A stretch of 64,000 bases of DNA from Geobacillus subterraneus (GTDB lineage Bacteria > Bacillota > Bacilli > Bacillales > Anoxybacillaceae): assembly GCF_001618685.1 (NCBI RefSeq), contig NZ_CP014342.1, forward strand, positions 1,736,001 to 1,800,000. Direction: 5' to 3'. The notes below the pieces were generated by a model that saw only the letters and a list, made by a program, of their open reading frames with translations, ran no database searches and was not told where the DNA came from. Shown here in pieces: positions 59,998 to 64,000 of this stretch (positions are counted from its first letter, which is position 1; each line of letters starts with the position of its first letter). Both the position numbers and the translations under genes were made by a program.

Positions 59998-61647
59998 ATG
60001 GTACAATCGTTGGAAAAAGTCGATCGCCGCGACGCCAAACTGGCGCTGGCGCATTTAGCTGTCGCTTTTGTTGCTCTCGCATTAGGCGGCTTCGCCGGCC
60101 TGTTGCAAACGCTCGTCCGTTCCGGCAAGTTTGAACTGCCGGCCGGCATCAGCTATTATACGATTTTAACGACGCACGGCGTCCTGCTTGGTCTTGTATT
60201 GACGACGTTTTTCATTATCGGCTTTCAGTTTGCTGCCGTCTGCCGCACGACCGGAGCGCTTTCGAGCAGTTCGCGCCGGTTTGGCTGGACCGGCTTTTGG
60301 ATGATGACGATCGGAACGGCCATGAGCGCTTTTTTCATTCTTACTGGGCAAGCGGCCGTATTGTACACATTTTATGCACCGCTGCAAGCGCACGCCGGCT
60401 TTTATATCGGCCTGACGCTTGTGGTCGTCGGCAGCTGGGTGAGCGGTTTTGCAATGTTTGCCCATTATGCACGCTGGCGGAAAGCGCACCGCGGCGAAGC
60501 GAGCCCGCTGTTGACATTTATGTCGGTGACAAATATGGTATTATGGCTCGTCTGCACGCTCGGTGTCGCTGCGACCGTCGTCTTTCAGCTTATTCCGTGG
60601 TCGCTTGGGCTCACCGACCGGGTGAACGTGCTATTGAGCCGGACGCTGTTTTGGTATTTCGGGCATCCGCTCGTTTACTTCTGGCTGCTGCCGGCGTATA
60701 TGGTTTGGTACGCCGTCATTCCGAAAGTGATCGGCGGCAAAATCTTCTCTGATTCGCTCGCACGGCTGGCATTTATCTTGTTTTTGCTCTTTTCGATTCC
60801 GGTTGGTTTTCACCATCAGTTGCTCGAGCCAGGGATTTCGCCGTTTTGGAAATACGTGCAAGTCGTCTTGACGTTTATGGTCATCATTCCATCGTTAATG
60901 ACGGCATTCGCCATGTTTGCGACGTTTGAATCATATGGCCGCGCGCAAGGGGCAACCGGCTTGTTTGGCTGGTGGCGGAAACTGCCGTGGGGAGATGCGC
61001 GCTTTTTCGCGCCGTTTGTCGGAATGCTGTTTTTCATTCCGGCCGGCACCGGCGGGATTATTAACGCCTCGCATCAACTCAACCAAGTCGTCCATAACAC
61101 GATTTGGGTGACCGGCCACTTCCATCTGACCGTGGCTACAACTGTCATCCTTACCTTTTTTGGTGCGTCGTACTGGCTCATCCCGCATTTGACCGGCCGG
61201 GTGATGACGAAGGCGATGAACCGCCTCGCCATCATTCAAACGATCGTTTGGGCCGTTGGGATGACGTTTATGTCCGGCTCGATGCATTTTGCCGGCTTGC
61301 TTGGAGCGCCAAGACGTTCAGCGTTCTCGACGTACGGCAATTCGCCGCAGGCGCTCGAATGGATTCCGTATCAAATCGCACAAGCTGTCGGTGGAACGAT
61401 CTTATTCATCGGCATCATTCTCATTCTCGTCATCGTCATCAACTTGGCATTTTTCGCCCCGAAAGGCGAAACGGAATTTCCGGTCGCCGAAGCGGCCGCC
61501 CCGCAGGAACGGGCCGCACTGGCGCTTGAAAACTGGAAACTTTGGATCGGCCTTGTCGTTGCGCTTATTTTGATCGCGTATACGGTGCCGCTGATCGACA
61601 TTATCCAAAACGCCCCGCCGGGGTCGAAAGGATACAAACTATGGTAA
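59998..61647 (+). CDS. cbaA: ba3-type cytochrome c oxidase subunit I
   Basis: A 549-residue heme-copper oxidase subunit with about 13 helices. Metal ligands appear in YYTILTTHGVLLGLV (heme His), FGHPLVYFWLLPAY (CuB His cross-linked to Tyr) and VTGHFHLTVATT. The divergent, short form without the D-channel motifs fits the B-family (ba3/bo3) enzymes known from Thermus and Geobacillus. It starts one base after the cbaB stop. High oxygen affinity is typical, in line with the Fnr-type box. Confidence 0.95.
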   Translation: MVQSLEKVDRRDAKLALAHLAVAFVALALGGFAGLLQTLVRSGKFELPAGISYYTILTTHGVLLGLVLTTFFIIGFQFAAVCRTTGALSSSSRRFGWTGFWMMTIGTAMSAFFILTGQAAVLYTFYAPLQAHAGFYIGLTLVVVGSWVSGFAMFAHYARWRKAHRGEASPLLTFMSVTNMVLWLVCTLGVAATVVFQLIPWSLGLTDRVNVLLSRTLFWYFGHPLVYFWLLPAYMVWYAVIPKVIGGKIFSDSLARLAFILFLLFSIPVGFHHQLLEPGISPFWKYVQVVLTFMVIIPSLMTAFAMFATFESYGRAQGATGLFGWWRKLPWGDARFFAPFVGMLFFIPAGTGGIINASHQLNQVVHNTIWVTGHFHLTVATTVILTFFGASYWLIPHLTGRVMTKAMNRLAIIQTIVWAVGMTFMSGSMHFAGLLGAPRRSAFSTYGNSPQALEWIPYQIAQAVGGTILFIGIILILVIVINLAFFAPKGETEFPVAEAAAPQERAALALENWKLWIGLVVALILIAYTVPLIDIIQNAPPGSKGYKLW

Positions 61648-61651
61648 AGCC

Positions 61652-61684
61652 ATCCCCCCTCTTCGCTGCTAAAGAGGGGGGATT
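61652..61684 (+). terminator. Terminator of the oxidase operon
   Basis: A 13-bp stem ATCCCCCCTCTT / AAGAGGGGGGAT lies just after the cbaA stop; the T-tract is short. Confidence 0.7.
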
Positions 61685-61687
61685 CGT

Positions 61688-63193
61688 TTATAAGCAGTAA
61701 ATCGCCTTATATTTTTCTTCCAAATATTGAATGAGGTAATCGGCTTTCAGCGGTTCGCCCGTCGCATCGCGCACGAGGTCGAGCGGCTTTTTCGTTTTGC
61801 CGAACCGGTGAACGTTGGCGGTCAGCCATTCACGAATCGGTGTGATGTTCCCTTCCTCAAGCAATCGGGCAACATCCAGCTCTTTTTCAAGCGCTTGTTT
61901 GAATTGCGCCGCGTACATATAGCCAAGCGCGTACGACGGAAAATAGCCGAAGCTGCCGCCTGACCAATGGACGTCCTGTAAAACACCGACCGAATCGTTG
62001 TGCGGGCGGATGCCGAGATACTGTTCGTATTTCTCGTTCCATACGTCCGGCAAATCAGCAGCTTCAATCTCTCCAGCAAACAGCTGCTTTTCTATTTCAT
62101 ACCGAACAATAATGTGAAGCGGATACGTCAGTTCGTCAGCCTCAATACGAATCAACGACGGCTTCACCTCATTGATCGCCCGGTAAAACGCATCAAGCGA
62201 AACGCCTGCAAACTGTTCCGGCGCGTATCGCTGCAAACGCGGATAATGCCGTTTCCAAAACGACAGATGGCGGCCGATCATATTTTCAAAAAAAAGCGAC
62301 TGCGATTCGTGAATGCCCATCGACGCCCCACTCGCGAGCGGTGTGCCGACAAGTGTTGCAGAAATGTGCTGTTCATACAGCGCGTGGCCGCACTCGTGGA
62401 TCGTGCCAAAAACAGCGGTGCGGAAATCGCGTTCATCGTAACGTGTCGTAATGCGGACATCATTCGGATTGAGTCCAATTGCAAACGGATGAATCGTCTC
62501 GTCAAGCCGTCCCTTTCCGAAATCGTAGCCGAGTTCGACAAGCAGCTCCAACAGAAAGGCGCGCTGCTTTTCCTTTGGAAACGTCGCAAATAAAAATGAT
62601 GTATCCGGCTGATCGGTGGCAGCAGAAATGGCGTGCACAAGCGGAACGATGCGCTCGCACAATTGACCGAACAATCCGTCAAGCAACTCGACCGTCATGC
62701 CTGGCTCGTACTGATCGAGCAGCGTATTATACGGATGCCCTTCATACCCCCAATAGCCGATAAAGCGGCGCTGAAACTCGATGATTTGTTCCAAATACGG
62801 ACGAAAACGGTCAAAATCAGCGGCCGCTCTCGCTTCTTCCCACACGCTTTCCGCCTTTGAGCAGAGCACAACATACTGCTTATACTCCTCGACCGGAATC
62901 TTTTTATTTCGTTCATATTCTTTTTTGCATTCGTTGAGCGTATGCCGCGTCACTTCATCAAGCTGTTCGTAAATCCCTTTCGGTGACAGCTTGGCGATAA
63001 ACGCTGCCATTTCCTCTGACGTTGACATGTTAAACGCTTCTTCCGACAGCATGCCGATCACTTCGGAACGCTGCTCCACCCCTTTTTTCGGAGCGCCGGT
63101 CCGCAAATCCCAATACATTAAATTGATGGCCTCATGATACCCCATCATTTTTTTGACATACTGCAAAAACTGTTCTTCTATTCGCTTCACCAT
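61688..63193 (-). CDS. ypwA: Carboxypeptidase M32 (YpwA)
   Basis: A 501-residue thermostable metallocarboxypeptidase. The zinc motif HECGH (266-270) and the downstream Glu in GIHESQS fit the M32 family (Taq carboxypeptidase type). It removes C-terminal residues from peptides in the cytoplasm. AGGGGGACTG precedes the ATG. Placement beside the ypvA-like helicase matches B. subtilis. Confidence 0.95.
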   Translation of the reverse strand: MVKRIEEQFLQYVKKMMGYHEAINLMYWDLRTGAPKKGVEQRSEVIGMLSEEAFNMSTSEEMAAFIAKLSPKGIYEQLDEVTRHTLNECKKEYERNKKIPVEEYKQYVVLCSKAESVWEEARAAADFDRFRPYLEQIIEFQRRFIGYWGYEGHPYNTLLDQYEPGMTVELLDGLFGQLCERIVPLVHAISAATDQPDTSFLFATFPKEKQRAFLLELLVELGYDFGKGRLDETIHPFAIGLNPNDVRITTRYDERDFRTAVFGTIHECGHALYEQHISATLVGTPLASGASMGIHESQSLFFENMIGRHLSFWKRHYPRLQRYAPEQFAGVSLDAFYRAINEVKPSLIRIEADELTYPLHIIVRYEIEKQLFAGEIEAADLPDVWNEKYEQYLGIRPHNDSVGVLQDVHWSGGSFGYFPSYALGYMYAAQFKQALEKELDVARLLEEGNITPIREWLTANVHRFGKTKKPLDLVRDATGEPLKADYLIQYLEEKYKAIYCL

Positions 63194-63289
63194 GCTCAGT
63201 CCCCCTATTCGCTTTGGATGGCCCTATCATCATTTCCATAACTAGGTGCTCTTTTCCTCCTTGATCGCGAAGAAACGCCGTTTTGGGGC

Positions 63290-63321
63290 AAAAAAAGAGG
63301 GAAGAATGCTATTCTTCCCTC
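63290..63321 (-). terminator. Terminator of the helicase gene
   Basis: GAGGGAAGAAT / ATTCTTCCCTC is followed by TTTTTTT on the minus strand and overlaps the stop codon. Confidence 0.85.
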
Positions 63322-64000
63322 ACGGACGTCGGCAAGACGTCTTTGATCGCAGCGATCACCTGCTTGTCTTCCTGGTCGGTGACAAAAATGGAGACGATGC
63401 CGCGATCGTCGCGCGTGCGGATGAGCCGTCCAACCCCTTGGCGGAGACGGAGAAGCATATACGGCACATCGACGTCCCAAAACGAATCGCTGTATGCCTT
63501 CCGCTTCGCCTGAAACACCGGATCATTCGGCGGGTACGGCAGCGACCAAATGATGACGTTGGACAGCGACGGTCCCGGAATGTCCAGCCCTTCCCATAAA
63601 TGTTCCGAACAAAGCACCGTCTCTTCGGTGCGCTGGAACTCGGCGACTAAATCGCTTATCTCGCGATCACCTTCAAACAAAAACGAAAACGGTTCGCCCG
63701 CTGCCATTTCTTTGAACTGAAGCAATTCCTCGCGCGTCGGGAACAAGATGAGCGCCCGCCCGCCCGTTTCACGCAATTTTTCAAGCGCATAGGCGTATTT
63801 TTCAGCAAACAGCGTCTCATCGGCGCGAAACGTCGGCATGTAAACCGTCATTTGTTCGTCATAGTCGAACGGCGATGGCACACTGAACGATAAATATTCA
63901 TCAATGCCTAAGCTGTCGGCCATATATTGGAACGACTTGCCGTTCGATAGCGTCGCCGATGAGAAGATAAACGGCATGCGCTTCGCGAACACTTTTTCGC
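63309..64000 (-). CDS. ypvA: DinG-type ATP-dependent helicase, C-terminal part (5' end outside window)
   Basis: About 230 C-terminal residues are present; the frame stays open to the window edge. Motifs of the XPD/DinG group are visible: FIFSSATLSNG, ALILFPTREELLQF, LCSEHLWEGLDIPGPSLSNVIIWSLPYPPNDP and the motif VI LRQGVGRLIRTRDDRG. The N-terminal ATPase and any Fe-S domain are not in the window. The order ypvA-ypwA matches B. subtilis. Confidence 0.9.
   Translation of the reverse strand, partial: EKVFAKRMPFIFSSATLSNGKSFQYMADSLGIDEYLSFSVPSPFDYDEQMTVYMPTFRADETLFAEKYAYALEKLRETGGRALILFPTREELLQFKEMAAGEPFSFLFEGDREISDLVAEFQRTEETVLCSEHLWEGLDIPGPSLSNVIIWSLPYPPNDPVFQAKRKAYSDSFWDVDVPYMLLRLRQGVGRLIRTRDDRGIVSIFVTDQEDKQVIAAIKDVLPTSVREE

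Overview
The window looks like a chromosomal segment of a thermophilic Geobacillus (or close Parageobacillus/Anoxybacillus relative). Coding sequence is GC-rich, gene starts carry strong AGGAGG-type ribosome sites with frequent GTG/TTG starts, and gene orders match Bacillus subtilis blocks: yngJ-I-H-HB-G-F-E, yodJ-deoD-yodL-yozD-yodN-yozE, yneN-tlp-yneP-yneQ-yneR, and ypvA-ypwA-xpt/pbuX-bpsA-bpsB-dynA-ypbS. Sporulation genes (tlp, sspN, YjcZ-type peptides, sporulation-type kinases) fit an endospore former. Gene identities rest on reading the translations and on remembered family features; no database search was run.

Region by region. 1-4.5 kb: the 3' end of a histidine kinase, then a group IIC intron with its reverse transcriptase inserted beside the terminator the kinase shares with a convergent DUF6501 gene, a short-chain dehydrogenase and several very small genes. 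4.5-9.7 kb: a class A penicillin-binding protein and a MarR/EmrA/EmrB-type drug-efflux operon. 9.7-9.93 kb: an apparently unannotated structured small RNA with its own sigma-A promoter and terminator. 10-19 kb: a complete leucine/isovalerate-type acyl-CoA catabolic operon preceded by a TetR regulator and two CTAG-centred palindromes. 19-28 kb: GNAT protein, threonine dehydratase, MFS and MATE exporters, an orphan PAS histidine kinase and a broken AlaX-type editing gene. 28-30 kb: three YjcZ-type micropeptides around rarD, plus a truncated CorA. 30-38 kb: CDF metal exporter, methyltransferase and the yod block. 38-42.7 kb: bioB under a BirA operator, an FAD enzyme, DUF502 and an intact CorA.

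42.7-44.5 kb holds an IS110-family (IS1111-type) insertion sequence whose long non-coding right end folds into two stem-loops, as expected for a bridge/seek RNA. 45-49 kb is the yne block with spore proteins and a rhodanese. 49-55 kb is a dynA operon (double dynamin) and a type III polyketide synthase/methyltransferase pair. 55.5-56.5 kb is a coiled-coil protein made of near-identical DNA repeats. 56.6-58.8 kb is xpt-pbuX under a guanine riboswitch whose antiterminator can be traced. 58.9-59.1 kb is a 201-bp palindromic, MITE-like element. 59.2-61.65 kb is a ba3-type cytochrome oxidase operon with an Fnr-type box about 41.5 bp upstream of the predicted start. The window ends with carboxypeptidase M32 and the C-terminal part of a DinG-type helicase.

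Most of the content is housekeeping or stationary-phase physiology: envelope synthesis, purine salvage, biotin, metal transport, respiration and sporulation. The accessory signals are the two mobile elements, the palindromic element, the gene remnants and the candidate RNAs.
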